A stretch of DNA of 48,877 nucleotides from Caminicella sporogenes DSM 14501 (GTDB lineage Bacteria > Bacillota > Clostridia > Peptostreptococcales > Caminicellaceae): NCBI RefSeq assembly GCF_900142285.1, contig NZ_FRAJ01000018.1, forward strand, positions 1 to 48,877, written 5' to 3'. The notes beneath the pieces were generated by a model. The model saw only the letters and a program-made list of their open reading frames with translations, had not been told where the DNA came from and did no database searches. Of this stretch, positions 18,418 to 26,145 are shown in pieces. Within the stretch, counting starts at the first letter, position 1. Each line of letters starts with the position of its first letter. A program made the position numbers and the translations under genes.

Positions 18418-19293
18418 ATGGAAAAATTAGTTTCTCCTAAAAAAACTAAAGAAATAGTAAAAAAATACGGATTTCAATTTTCAAAGAGTTTAGGACAGAA
18501 TTTTTTAATAGATGAAAATATAATATATAAAATAATAGATGGAGCACAGATAGGTAAAGAAGATGTAGTTATTGAAGTAGGACCCGGAATAGGAACTCTT
18601 ACTCAATATCTGGCAGAAAGAGCTAAAAAAGTTTTAGCTATAGAGATAGATAAAAATTTAATACCTATACTAGAAGGGGAAACTTTAAAAGGTTATGAAA
18701 ATGTAGAAGTAGTTAATGCTGATGTATTAAAAGTGGATATTATTAAATTAATATATGAAAAATTAGACGGACAAAAAGTAAAAGTAGTTGCTAATTTACC
18801 ATATTATGTAACAACTCCTATTATTATGAGATTTTTAGAAGAAGAAATACCTGTAAAAGATATAGTAGTAATGGTTCAAAAAGAAGTTGCAGATAGAATG
18901 CAGGCCAGGCCTAATACTAAGGATTATGGAGCGCTTACAGTTGCAGTACAGTATTACTGTAAGCCTCATGTTATAACTAAAGTTCCGAGGTCTGTATTTA
19001 TACCTCAACCAAAAGTAGAATCTACAGTAATAAGATTAAAAGTTTTAGATAAACCTAAAGTAGAAGTAGAAGATAGAGAAATTTTTTTCAAAGTAGTTAA
19101 GGCTTCTTTTGCAAAGAGAAGAAAAACTCTTCTTAATTCACTTTCAATGAGCAGTTTAGGTTTAGATAAAGAAGAAATTAAGAAAGTTTTGTCTATGAGT
19201 AGTATAAGTGAAAAGAGAAGGGCTGAAAGTTTAACTATACAAGAATTTGCAGTATTGGCAAATAATATAGCTGCAATAAAAAAGTCGATTTAA
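18418..19293 (+). CDS. rsmA: 16S rRNA adenine(1518/1519)-N6-dimethyltransferase
   Basis: The 291-residue KsgA enzyme dimethylates two adenines at the 3' end of 16S rRNA late in 30S assembly. Marks are GQNFLIDENI (about residues 25-34), the SAM loop IEVGPGIGTLTQYL (about 52-65) and the catalytic NLPYYVTTPI motif. The C-terminal helical domain is complete. It is the last gene of the tatD-yabE-rnmV-rsmA run; a terminator follows. Confidence 0.96.
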   Translation: MEKLVSPKKTKEIVKKYGFQFSKSLGQNFLIDENIIYKIIDGAQIGKEDVVIEVGPGIGTLTQYLAERAKKVLAIEIDKNLIPILEGETLKGYENVEVVNADVLKVDIIKLIYEKLDGQKVKVVANLPYYVTTPIIMRFLEEEIPVKDIVVMVQKEVADRMQARPNTKDYGALTVAVQYYCKPHVITKVPRSVFIPQPKVESTVIRLKVLDKPKVEVEDREIFFKVVKASFAKRRKTLLNSLSMSSLGLDKEEIKKVLSMSSISEKRRAESLTIQEFAVLANNIAAIKKSI

Positions 19294-19327
19294 TAATTAA
19301 AAATTAAGAAAATTTGTAGAGTTGACT

Positions 19328-19358
19328 AAAAAAGCGTCTTTAAAGACGCTTTTTTTTT
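19328..19358 (+). terminator. Terminator after rsmA
   Basis: AAAAGCGTCTTTAAAGACGC is a near-perfect palindrome followed by nine T residues. Confidence 0.92.
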
Positions 19359-19449
19359 AAAAATTAATAAATGAAGAGGAAAGATAAGACATGTGTAGAA
19401 TATGTTAGTTATAAAATTAATTCAAATTATTTACAGGTGAGGTTAAAAA

Positions 19450-20136
19450 ATGATTATAAAGTTTCAAATTATAGGTGTTATTTTGATAATTATGATTATA
19501 ATAGTAAGAGAATTTAAAAAATATAAAAGAAGAGATAGTATAATTGTAAAATCAATAAAAAGGATTAATCATGTATATTTTTTTATATCTTTAGCTTTTT
19601 TTGTATTTGTATTTTTTTATTTTGAGATTTTTTTAGCTTATTTTTTAAAAGCACATAGGCTTTTAGTTCCAAAATATTTAAATAAATGGTATGAAATATT
19701 ATTTAGATATGAATATCTGGAAGTTATAAAAAATAATTTTAAGCAAAAAGAAATGATTAAAGAATATTGTATAATAAATTGGTATTTACAAATGGGTTTG
19801 GTATATTTTTTTAGTGGAATTACATATGGATTAGTAGCAGTAGATTATATGTTAAGATTATTTGAAGGAAATATATTATATAAAGATAAAATATATACTT
19901 ATAATGGAAGTTATGATTTAAATAGATTGATAGATTATAGTTGGAATTTAAACGAAAAAAAGACTAAAAAAGAAAATATAAAGTATTATGATTTAAAACT
20001 TAAAATAGCAAATAAGAAATTAAATAAATGGTTTACTGGGGAGGATACAAAGACAGTTTATATTGAAATAAATTGTGATGATAAAGAAAAGGTTGAAAAC
20101 TTCCTTAAGGGACTAAATATAAAAAAAGCATATTAA
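19450..20136 (+). CDS. Uncharacterised membrane protein
   Basis: 228 residues. Hydrophobic segments lie at about 4-19, 42-66 and 115-135. A charged cytoplasmic tail of about 90 residues follows, with strand-like pieces (LYKDKIYTYNGSYD, TKTVYIEINCDD) that recall a PH-like or YcxB-like domain. AGGTGAGG precedes the ATG. A hairpin terminator at 20169 isolates it. No family is recognised with confidence; composition matches its neighbours, so there is no sign of transfer. Confidence 0.7.
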   Translation: MIIKFQIIGVILIIMIIIVREFKKYKRRDSIIVKSIKRINHVYFFISLAFFVFVFFYFEIFLAYFLKAHRLLVPKYLNKWYEILFRYEYLEVIKNNFKQKEMIKEYCIINWYLQMGLVYFFSGITYGLVAVDYMLRLFEGNILYKDKIYTYNGSYDLNRLIDYSWNLNEKKTKKENIKYYDLKLKIANKKLNKWFTGEDTKTVYIEINCDDKEKVENFLKGLNIKKAY

Positions 20137-20168
20137 AATAAGAAAATAAGCTTGAAAACTGTAATTAA

Positions 20169-20198
20169 TAAAACGTCGATTGACGTTTTTATTTTTTT
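20169..20198 (+). terminator. Rho-independent terminator
   Basis: AAAACGTC and GACGTTTT with a GATT loop, followed by TATTTTTTT. Confidence 0.88.
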
Positions 20199-20286
20199 AA
20201 ACAAGTTTTTTATTGCAAGTTGTGAACTATTTGATTTCTGTTACATATATATAGTATTAAATGGGGTTTTAGAAAGGAGGCATATA

Positions 20287-21777
20287 ATGGTTGACAATAA
20301 GAGGTACAAAAGATATTTTATAATATTAGAAAATGAGGATGCGGGATTTGGAAAAGAGGATAAAAAAGTTCCAAAGGGATATGCCAAAATAGAAGTGAGA
20401 AATGGTAAAGGTATACTGAATGTTTACGTACAAGACCTTAAATATTTCGAAGATGGAAAATACATTTATAGGAGTTATTTGATAAGTACCAAAGAAAAGA
20501 TATATGTAGATGCAGGTTCACTTATGATTGATGATAAGGGTAAGGGAGAGCTAAATTGGAAGCTTGATCCAAGTAATATTCAGGGAACAGGTAAGGATAT
20601 AGACGCGTTTGATGTTATAGCTGTTGTGGCTTGGCCAATGAAAAAAGAAGCTAGAGATGAAGGGATAGAGGCACCTTTAGCTGGATATATGAATAAACAA
20701 AAGGTAGAATGGAAATCGATATTAGAATTAGATAACAGAGAAAATATGGATAATGGAAAAGATGAAAATAAAGAGGAAAAACCAGAAACTCAAGAGGTAA
20801 GTGAAATAGACGAAGATGAGGAACTTGATGGAGAATACAAGGAAAAGTATGAGGAAATAATGAAAACAATAGAAGAAGGAGCAAAAGAATTTTATGGACC
20901 AAAAATAGAAGAAATGAATATACAAGAAGATAGAAGTACAAATGAAATGATAGAAGAAGTAGAAAATGAATCCATAAAAGAAGTGGAATTTGAAGAAAAA
21001 GAAGTAGATAGAGAGGAAAAAGAAAAAATAGAGGAAAAAACTGAAAAGGAAGAAGTAAAAGAAAGAAAAATAGAGGAATTAGAAGAGTCTAATATAGAAA
21101 ATTATAAGAAAACAGACGATTACGATGTAGGAAAATGTGAAGAATATGAATATGAGCAAGTAAAAGAAGCAGAAGAAATAAAAGAAAATGAAAATGTAAA
21201 GGAAGAAAATGAAAATATATTAGAAAGAGAAAATGATGATTTAGCAGGAGTTAAAGAAAAAAATTACAGACCTTATAAAAAAGGACATAAGAATATATAT
21301 AATAAAGAGCATAAAAGAGTATATAAATATATAAGAGATGCACTTAAATACTATAAACCTATAAAGCCTTTTGAGAGAAATATAGGAAATTGCAGATGGT
21401 GGAAAATATCTTATAATGAAGAAAATGTATATAGGAATTTCATACCATTTTTTGGATATGTACTTAATATGTATTATTACAATCCTTATATTTCATATAT
21501 GGATAATTGTAGTGATTTAATGAATAAATACGGTCACTATATTTTTGGTATATGTTATGATAATTATAATGAACCTAAATATTATGTCTATGGAATTCCG
21601 GGAAGATATATGTTTAAAGAGCAACCATTTAGAGGAATTACAGGTTTTGTATATTGGCATCCATTAGAAGATAAGAAAGCTGAAAAAGGGGATTACGGAT
21701 ACTGGCTACTTTATATAGATGCTAAAACAGGAAATATATTATTTCCTTTGAGACCGACTATTCCTCCAATGTATTAA
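20287..21777 (+). CDS. Large Glu/Lys-rich protein, possible spore or envelope component
   Basis: 496 residues from the ATG at 20287, which has AAAGGAGG 6-7 nt before it; an upstream in-frame start at 20152 would cover the terminator. Residues 1-135 form a compact beta-rich domain (GYAKIEVRNGKGILNVYVQDL). Residues about 145-345 are highly charged, low-complexity Glu/Lys helix. The C-terminal 150 residues are rich in Tyr, Trp, Asn and Gly (PGRYMFKEQPFRGITGFVYW) and look folded. No signal peptide. I recall similar clostridial proteins of unknown function; a spore-surface role is inference. Confidence 0.75.
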   Translation: MVDNKRYKRYFIILENEDAGFGKEDKKVPKGYAKIEVRNGKGILNVYVQDLKYFEDGKYIYRSYLISTKEKIYVDAGSLMIDDKGKGELNWKLDPSNIQGTGKDIDAFDVIAVVAWPMKKEARDEGIEAPLAGYMNKQKVEWKSILELDNRENMDNGKDENKEEKPETQEVSEIDEDEELDGEYKEKYEEIMKTIEEGAKEFYGPKIEEMNIQEDRSTNEMIEEVENESIKEVEFEEKEVDREEKEKIEEKTEKEEVKERKIEELEESNIENYKKTDDYDVGKCEEYEYEQVKEAEEIKENENVKEENENILERENDDLAGVKEKNYRPYKKGHKNIYNKEHKRVYKYIRDALKYYKPIKPFERNIGNCRWWKISYNEENVYRNFIPFFGYVLNMYYYNPYISYMDNCSDLMNKYGHYIFGICYDNYNEPKYYVYGIPGRYMFKEQPFRGITGFVYWHPLEDKKAEKGDYGYWLLYIDAKTGNILFPLRPTIPPMY

Positions 21778-21783
21778 AAAGAC

Positions 21784-21822
21784 AAAGCACACCGATAATA
21801 TATTATTTCGGTGTGCTTTTTA
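21784..21822. terminator. Bidirectional terminator
   Basis: AAAGCACACCGA and TCGGTGTGCTTT are perfect arms around a 12-nt AT loop, with T-runs on both strands. It serves the plus-strand gene ending at 21777 and the minus-strand rhodanese ending at 21836. Confidence 0.9.
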
Positions 21823-21835
21823 AAATTTTAAAAAC

Positions 21836-22276
21836 TTATTTAACCAAATCATAATTCCATTTTTCAATTCCACCTATAAGTACATATACTCTTGGAAAAC
21901 CATTATTAGATAAAGTTTTAGCAATTTTTTCGCTTTTTTTTCCAGTTTTACAGTAAACTAAGTACTTTTTATTTTTATCTAAGTGGACATATTGTTTTTT
22001 AACTATGTTATAAGGAATTAAAGCAGCTCTAGGAATGTGGCCATTTAAAAATTCTTTTTCACTTCGTATATCCAGTATAGTCAAATCTTTATTTTTACTG
22101 ATAAGGATTTTAGCTTCTTCAGCTGTAATTTTTTTATATGCGTATTTATAGTTTTCTGAAAAAGTTTCACTTGATTTTGTTAAAATTACCAGCATTAAAA
22201 TTCCTACTATCAATGCTGCTATTATTCCAAGTGTTATGTATAGGTGTTTTTTTGTAATTATTAGAACTTTCAACAT
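21836..22276 (-). CDS. Membrane-anchored rhodanese-like sulfurtransferase
   Basis: 146 residues. An N-terminal transmembrane helix (about residues 13-32) is followed by a single rhodanese domain with LDIRSEKEFLNGHIPRA and the active-site loop YCKTGKKSE (Cys109). The catalytic domain probably faces outside. Such proteins move sulfane sulfur through a Cys persulfide. GAGGTGG lies 4-5 nt before the ATG at 22276, so that start is used. It diverges from the sulfur operon starting at 22382, and 180 nt separate the two starts. Confidence 0.88.
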   Translation of the reverse strand: MLKVLIITKKHLYITLGIIAALIVGILMLVILTKSSETFSENYKYAYKKITAEEAKILISKNKDLTILDIRSEKEFLNGHIPRAALIPYNIVKKQYVHLDKNKKYLVYCKTGKKSEKIAKTLSNNGFPRVYVLIGGIEKWNYDLVK

Positions 22277-22381
22277 TCTACCACCTCTCATTATTTTCGT
22301 ACTACTAATATATTTATAATAGGACGATTTTATTACTTATTATTGAAAAACAGCATATGGAATGTAAGTTTAAATTTTAAC

Positions 22382-22410
22382 TTGACAAGTTAATAACGAA
22401 ACGTTATCAT
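22382..22410 (+). promoter_or_regulatory. Sigma-A-type promoter of the sulfur-trafficking operon
   Basis: TTGACA at 22382-22387 and TATCAT at 22405-22410 with a 17-nt spacer. A perfect inverted repeat ATAACG-AAA-CGTTAT (22393-22407) fills the spacer and overlaps the -10 element, so it could be a repressor site. Confidence 0.75.
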
Positions 22411-22423
22411 ATAATTAGAACCC

Positions 22424-22440
22424 TACCCCGAGGGGGGTGG
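22424..22440. promoter_or_regulatory. Putative CsoR/CstR-type operator
   Basis: TACCCC-GAGG-GGGGTGG is a C-tract/G-tract inverted repeat, the form bound by CsoR, CstR and related DUF156 repressors. It lies just downstream of the promoter, near the predicted transcript start, and 19 nt before the ATG at 22459. A CsoR-family gene is present 2.9 kb downstream at 25374. Confidence 0.65.
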
Positions 22441-22458
22441 AGAATACAGAGGTGGATT

Positions 22459-22650
22459 ATGTATACAGAAAGAGATATTATATATGATGTTTTGATGAAT
22501 GATAGAGATGCAGAAAAAATATTTAAAGAGTTTGGAATAAGGTGTTTTGGCTGAGGTGGAGCTTTATTTAAAAGCATAGGTTATGCTTGTACTGTTTATA
22601 AAGTAGATGTAAATGAGTTGTTAAAGAAATTAAATAATAGGGGGAAATAA
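22459..22650 (+). CDS. Predicted selenoprotein: DUF1858 domain with an in-frame UGA (CxxU)
   Basis: 63 codons, ATG at 22459 (AGAGGTGG 4-5 nt before it), TAA at 22648-22650, with one in-frame TGA at 22552-22554 (codon 32). The local sequence reads GIRCFG-U-GGALFKSIGYA, so UGA replaces the second Cys of the CxxC motif (C29 and U32). It aligns ungapped with the gene at 8385 over 38 residues on both sides of the UGA: KEFGIRC against KKYGLSC, NELLKKLNN against NKMIEDLNN. A hairpin lies 17 nt after the UGA. The next gene starts 1 nt later, with its ribosome site inside this frame, so read-through or coupling is expected. The alternative is a truncated pseudogene. Confidence 0.85.
22552..22588 (+). 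promoter_or_regulatory. Putative bacterial SECIS element
   Basis: The UGA (22552-22554) is followed after 17 nt by a perfect 7-bp stem AAGCAUA (22572-22578) / UAUGCUU (22582-22588) with loop GGU (22579-22581). In known bacterial SECIS elements such as E. coli fdhF, SelB reads an apical loop with conserved G and U bases (AGGUCU) shortly after the UGA. Here GGU starts at nucleotide 28 counted from the U of UGA, against 22 in fdhF, still a plausible distance. Folding was by eye. Confidence 0.75.
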
Positions 22651-22651
22651 G

Positions 22652-24304
22652 ATGGCAATTAAAAAAGTATTAGTTATTGGTGCTGTTGCAGCGGGAACTA
22701 AAACTGCTGCAAAACTTAAGAGAGAAAATCCAGATATTGATGTAACTGTAGTGACAAAGGATGAATATATTTCATATGCAGGTTGTGGATTGCCTTACTA
22801 TGTAGGTGGTGTTATTGAAGAAAAAAGAGAACTTGTAGTTAAAACTCCAGAGGATTTTAAACTAATTACAGGTGTAGATATTTTTACAAAACATGAAGCA
22901 GTAGATATAGATGGAGAAAACAAGATAGTTAAGGTAAAAGTTTTAGAAACTGGAGAAATTAAAGATTTTGAATATGATAGTTTAGTTATTGCAACTGGGG
23001 CTTCACCATTTGTACCTCCAATAGAAGGAAGAGATTTAAGCGGTGTTTTTACACTTAGAAAAGTAGAAGATGCTTTACAGATTAGAGAATTAGTTGAAAG
23101 TGGTAAGGTAAAAAATGCAGTAGTTATTGGTGGAGGATTTATAGGACTTGAAACTGCAGAAAATTTATTTGAAAGAGGTATAAATGTATCGTTAGTAGAG
23201 CTTGCACCTCATATATTGCCAGGATTTGATGAAGAAATAGCTTTATATGCTCAAAATTACATGCAAGAAAAGGGAATAAACATATATACTTCAGAAAAAG
23301 CTATTGCTATAAAAGGAAAAACAGAAGTAGAAAAAGTTATTACAGATAAGAGAGAATTAGAAGCAGATTTAGTTATTATGTCAGTAGGTGTTAGACCAAA
23401 TGTAGATATAGCTAAAAAACTTGGCGTAGAAATAGGTACTACAGGAGCTATAAAAGTAAACGAGTATATGGAAACAAATATAAAAGATGTTTATGCTGTA
23501 GGTGACTGTGCAGAAACTACAAATCTTATTACTGGAAAACCAGCTTGGTATCCAATGGGTTCTACAGCTAACAAAATGGGTAGAGTTGTTGGTATAAATA
23601 TAAATGATAACAAAAAAGATTCATTAAAGGGAGTACTAGGTACTACGATAGTTAAATTGTTTGGTTTAAATGCTGCTAAAACAGGACTTTCAGAAAAAGC
23701 TGCTAAGAAAGAAGGCTATAATGTAGTAAGTGTTATAGTTCCGGGAAATGATAAAGCTCATTATTATCCTGGATATAGAATGATAATAACTAAACTTATA
23801 GCAGATAAGGATACTCATAAAGTTTTAGGAGCTCAAATTATAGGTGAAGGCGTAGTTGATAAGCCAATAGATATAATTGCAACTGCTATAACTTTAGGTG
23901 CTAAGGTAGAAGATTTGGAAAAACTTGATTTGGCATATGCACCACCATTTTCAATGGCAATGTCAACTACAATAGTAGCAGCTAATGTTCTTTTAAATAA
24001 AATAAAAAATAAAGTAGAGACTATTTCACCAACAGAACTTAAAGAAAGATTAAATGAGGTAGTAGTATTAGACGTAAGAGATGAAGCATCTCATATGATT
24101 TCTTCTATACCGGGTTCAATCAATATTTTCTCAGAAGAATTATATATGAAAGCTGATGAATTGGATAAGGAAAAAGAAACTGTATTAGTGTGTAAAGTAG
24201 GTAAAAATGCTTATTTATCATATTTACAGCTTAAAGAAATGGGCTTTAAAAATGTAAAAATTCTTGAAGGCGGTATGACTGCTTATCCATATGAAAAAGA
24301 GTAA
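22652..24304 (+). CDS. CoA-disulfide reductase with C-terminal rhodanese domain
   Basis: A 550-residue flavoprotein. The N-terminal FAD-binding motif is around residues 6-20. The catalytic cysteine loop SYAGCGLPYYVGG has C45. The NAD(P)H-binding loop VVIGGGFIGLETAENL is near 160, and VYAVGDCAET is the FAD-binding signature. After a dimerisation domain, residues about 455-550 form a rhodanese domain with loop VCKVGKNA (C514). CoADR-Rhd enzymes reduce CoA persulfide, polysulfide or CoA disulfide with NAD(P)H. It is translationally linked to the UGA gene and followed by TusA and DsrE partners. Confidence 0.93.
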   Translation: MAIKKVLVIGAVAAGTKTAAKLKRENPDIDVTVVTKDEYISYAGCGLPYYVGGVIEEKRELVVKTPEDFKLITGVDIFTKHEAVDIDGENKIVKVKVLETGEIKDFEYDSLVIATGASPFVPPIEGRDLSGVFTLRKVEDALQIRELVESGKVKNAVVIGGGFIGLETAENLFERGINVSLVELAPHILPGFDEEIALYAQNYMQEKGINIYTSEKAIAIKGKTEVEKVITDKRELEADLVIMSVGVRPNVDIAKKLGVEIGTTGAIKVNEYMETNIKDVYAVGDCAETTNLITGKPAWYPMGSTANKMGRVVGININDNKKDSLKGVLGTTIVKLFGLNAAKTGLSEKAAKKEGYNVVSVIVPGNDKAHYYPGYRMIITKLIADKDTHKVLGAQIIGEGVVDKPIDIIATAITLGAKVEDLEKLDLAYAPPFSMAMSTTIVAANVLLNKIKNKVETISPTELKERLNEVVVLDVRDEASHMISSIPGSINIFSEELYMKADELDKEKETVLVCKVGKNAYLSYLQLKEMGFKNVKILEGGMTAYPYEKE

Positions 24305-24412
24305 GTCAATTAAGAATTAATAGTGATTAGTATAAATTTTTTGAGGTTAAATATTTTTAATTCTTAATTTATAACTTTTAATTTTTAATTAAATTTGTGG
24401 GAGGAGATAAAT

Positions 24413-24637
24413 ATGGCAGAAATTAATTTAAATTGTAAAGGATTACAATGTCCAGGACCTATCATGCAAGTATTTAAGGCAGCTAAAGAGGCAAATTCAG
24501 GAGATATAATCAATGTAAAAGTTACTGACAGAGGATTTACAAAGGATATAACAGCTTGGTGTAAAAAAACTGGAAATGAACTTTTAGAGCTTAATGAAAG
24601 TGATACTGAAATTACTGCCAAGATAAAAGTAAAATAA
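24413..24637 (+). CDS. TusA-like sulfur carrier protein
   Basis: 74 residues, TusA/SirA fold. The sulfur-carrying CPxP-type motif is LNCKGLQCPGP with C13 as the likely persulfide site, and C8 nearby. GGGAGGAG precedes the ATG at 24413. It hands sulfane sulfur between rhodanese, DsrE and acceptor proteins. It lies 108 nt after the CoADR-Rhd gene, across AT-rich repeat-like DNA, and 13 nt before dsrE. Confidence 0.93.
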   Translation: MAEINLNCKGLQCPGPIMQVFKAAKEANSGDIINVKVTDRGFTKDITAWCKKTGNELLELNESDTEITAKIKVK

Positions 24638-24650
24638 TAGAGGTGAAATT

Positions 24651-25121
24651 ATGGCAAAAAAGACTATGGTTGTCTTTAGTGGCGATTTAGATAAAGTTAT
24701 GGCAAGTTTTATAATTGCCAATGGTGCAGCTGCTATGGGCGATGAAGTAACTATGTTCTTTACATTTTGGGGATTAAATGCTTTAAGAAAGGCAAAAAAG
24801 GTTAAAGTTAAGAAAGATTTTATGGAAAAAATGTTTGGCTGGATGATGCCTAGAGGGGCAGATAAGCTGGGACTGTCTAAAATGAATTTTGGCGGTATGG
24901 GTGCTAAAATGATGAAAAGCATTATGAAAAAGAAAAATGTAAATAGTCTTCCAGAGCTTATAGAGATGGCTCAAATGATGGGTGTGAAAATAGTAGCTTG
25001 TACTATGTCTATGGATGTAATGGGTTTAAAAGAAGAAGAACTTATTGATGGTATTGAATTTGCAGGAGTTGCATCTTATTTAGGTGAAGCAGATGAAGCA
25101 AATGTAAATTTATTTATTTAA
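24651..25121 (+). CDS. DsrE/DsrF-like (DsrE2-type) sulfur-transfer protein
   Basis: 156 residues. It opens with KTMVVFSGDLDKVMASFIIANGAAAMG, typical of DsrE2-like proteins, and has a Met-rich middle. The conserved cysteine motif VACTMSMDVMG carries C117, the probable persulfide acceptor. These proteins work with TusA and rhodanese in cytosolic sulfane sulfur relay. It ends the sulfur operon; a terminator follows at 25141. Confidence 0.92.
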   Translation: MAKKTMVVFSGDLDKVMASFIIANGAAAMGDEVTMFFTFWGLNALRKAKKVKVKKDFMEKMFGWMMPRGADKLGLSKMNFGGMGAKMMKSIMKKKNVNSLPELIEMAQMMGVKIVACTMSMDVMGLKEEELIDGIEFAGVASYLGEADEANVNLFI

Positions 25122-25140
25122 TAAATAGAATATAAAAATT

Positions 25141-25168
25141 AAAGAGGGGGATTGGCCTCTCTTTTTTA
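25141..25168 (+). terminator. Terminator of the sulfur operon
   Basis: AGAGG / CCTCT hairpin with an 8-nt loop, then CTTTTTTATT. The 200 nt that follow up to 25373 are AT-rich, with a TATAAT at 25331 that could serve the next gene. Confidence 0.75.
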
Positions 25169-25373
25169 TTGCTTATAATTTCAGATATTTTTGTAAAAAA
25201 TTACAAAGCTAAATTTAATTAAATTTGAGCAATATAATAAATTACAAACTATTTTTATTAAAAATTTTGGAATATGGAACATGTAACTTGTAATTGAAAG
25301 AGTATCGAAGACGCATTTATGTATTTATGATATAATATCGATTAATATAAGTAGTGAGAAAGGAGAGAGTGCA

Positions 25374-25646
25374 TTGCCTAATGAAGTTTCAAAGAAGAAT
25401 ATAATAAATAGATTGAGAACAGTTAAAGGTCATATTGCAGGGATAGAGAAGATGATTGAAGAAGGAAAAAGTTGTGAAGATATATTAATACAAATAGCTG
25501 CTATCAAATCTTCTATTCATAAGATAGGAATGCTTATGGTTGAAGAACATGCTTTAGATTGTCTACTCAATGCAGAAGATGGAAAGCCACTAGATAGGGA
25601 AAAAGTTGAAAGGGTAATAAAGACATTAATCAACTATGTAAAATAA
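25374..25646 (+). CDS. CsoR/FrmR/CstR-family (DUF156) repressor
   Basis: 90 residues, all-helical. TTG start with AAAGGAGAG about 7 nt before it. The family ligand triad is visible: C34 (GKSCEDIL), H59 and C63 (EEHALDC), with spacing 25 and 4 as in copper-sensing CsoR. CstR, the persulfide sensor, uses two Cys at the same positions. Given the sulfur genes upstream and the C/G-tract operator at 22424, it may respond to sulfane sulfur, Cu(I) or both. Metal or sulfur specificity cannot be decided from sequence. Confidence 0.93.
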   Translation: MPNEVSKKNIINRLRTVKGHIAGIEKMIEEGKSCEDILIQIAAIKSSIHKIGMLMVEEHALDCLLNAEDGKPLDREKVERVIKTLINYVK

Positions 25647-25651
25647 GCACC

Positions 25652-26113
25652 TTAATTAGGTGCTATTTTAATTTTTACTTTGTTAACTAAATTTAAAATA
25701 TTTTTATAAGTTTTCATAGTTCCATAAGCTACTAAAGGTCTTCCAAAGAAAATCATTCCAAATCTTCGTGAGCTTCCTCCACCTATTTTCATCAATAAAT
25801 TTACAGTTGGAGAAGTATCTACTAACAAAATTTCATTTTCATCTATTCCAGCCATAGTAGGAATAGAACGTATGGCATTTGTAACGGGATGTCCATGATA
25901 AAGTCTACTTAATGTATAAACTCTGTTGCCAAATTCATCTATACCATGAAGTATTAATCTTCCTATTTGTTTGGATTTTAATTTGTCAAACATGGGGACA
26001 TTTAAAATTTCTTGTATAGTTGGAACTTTATCTTTTGGAAGTTTATTTAAATGTATATAAGTAGCAATTACAGCAGAATGAGTACCGCCTACATCATGAT
26101 AAATTATATTCAT
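25652..26113 (-). CDS. DUF3189-family protein
   Basis: 153 residues, beginning MNIIYHDVGGTHSAVIATYIHLNKLP, the usual start of DUF3189 proteins from spore-forming Firmicutes. It is probably a P-loop-less alpha/beta cytosolic protein; the function is not known. GGAGGAAAATGCT precedes the ATG at 26113. It converges with the CsoR-family gene, with only 5 nt between stops. Confidence 0.82.
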   Translation of the reverse strand: MNIIYHDVGGTHSAVIATYIHLNKLPKDKVPTIQEILNVPMFDKLKSKQIGRLILHGIDEFGNRVYTLSRLYHGHPVTNAIRSIPTMAGIDENEILLVDTSPTVNLLMKIGGGSSRRFGMIFFGRPLVAYGTMKTYKNILNLVNKVKIKIAPN

Positions 26114-26145
26114 AGCATTTTCCTCCGCATTAGGAATTAATATAT

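Noticed and set aside
22459-22650. Reading the UGA-containing DUF1858 frame as a pseudogene
   Set aside because: Both sides of the UGA align with the intact paralogue, the ribosome site is good, and a SECIS-like hairpin follows. A decayed gene would not be expected to keep these together. It remains the main alternative.
22459-22650. UGA read as tryptophan in this organism
   Set aside because: Other genes (spmB, gene ending at 31718) stop at TGA, and tryptophan is written TGG throughout.
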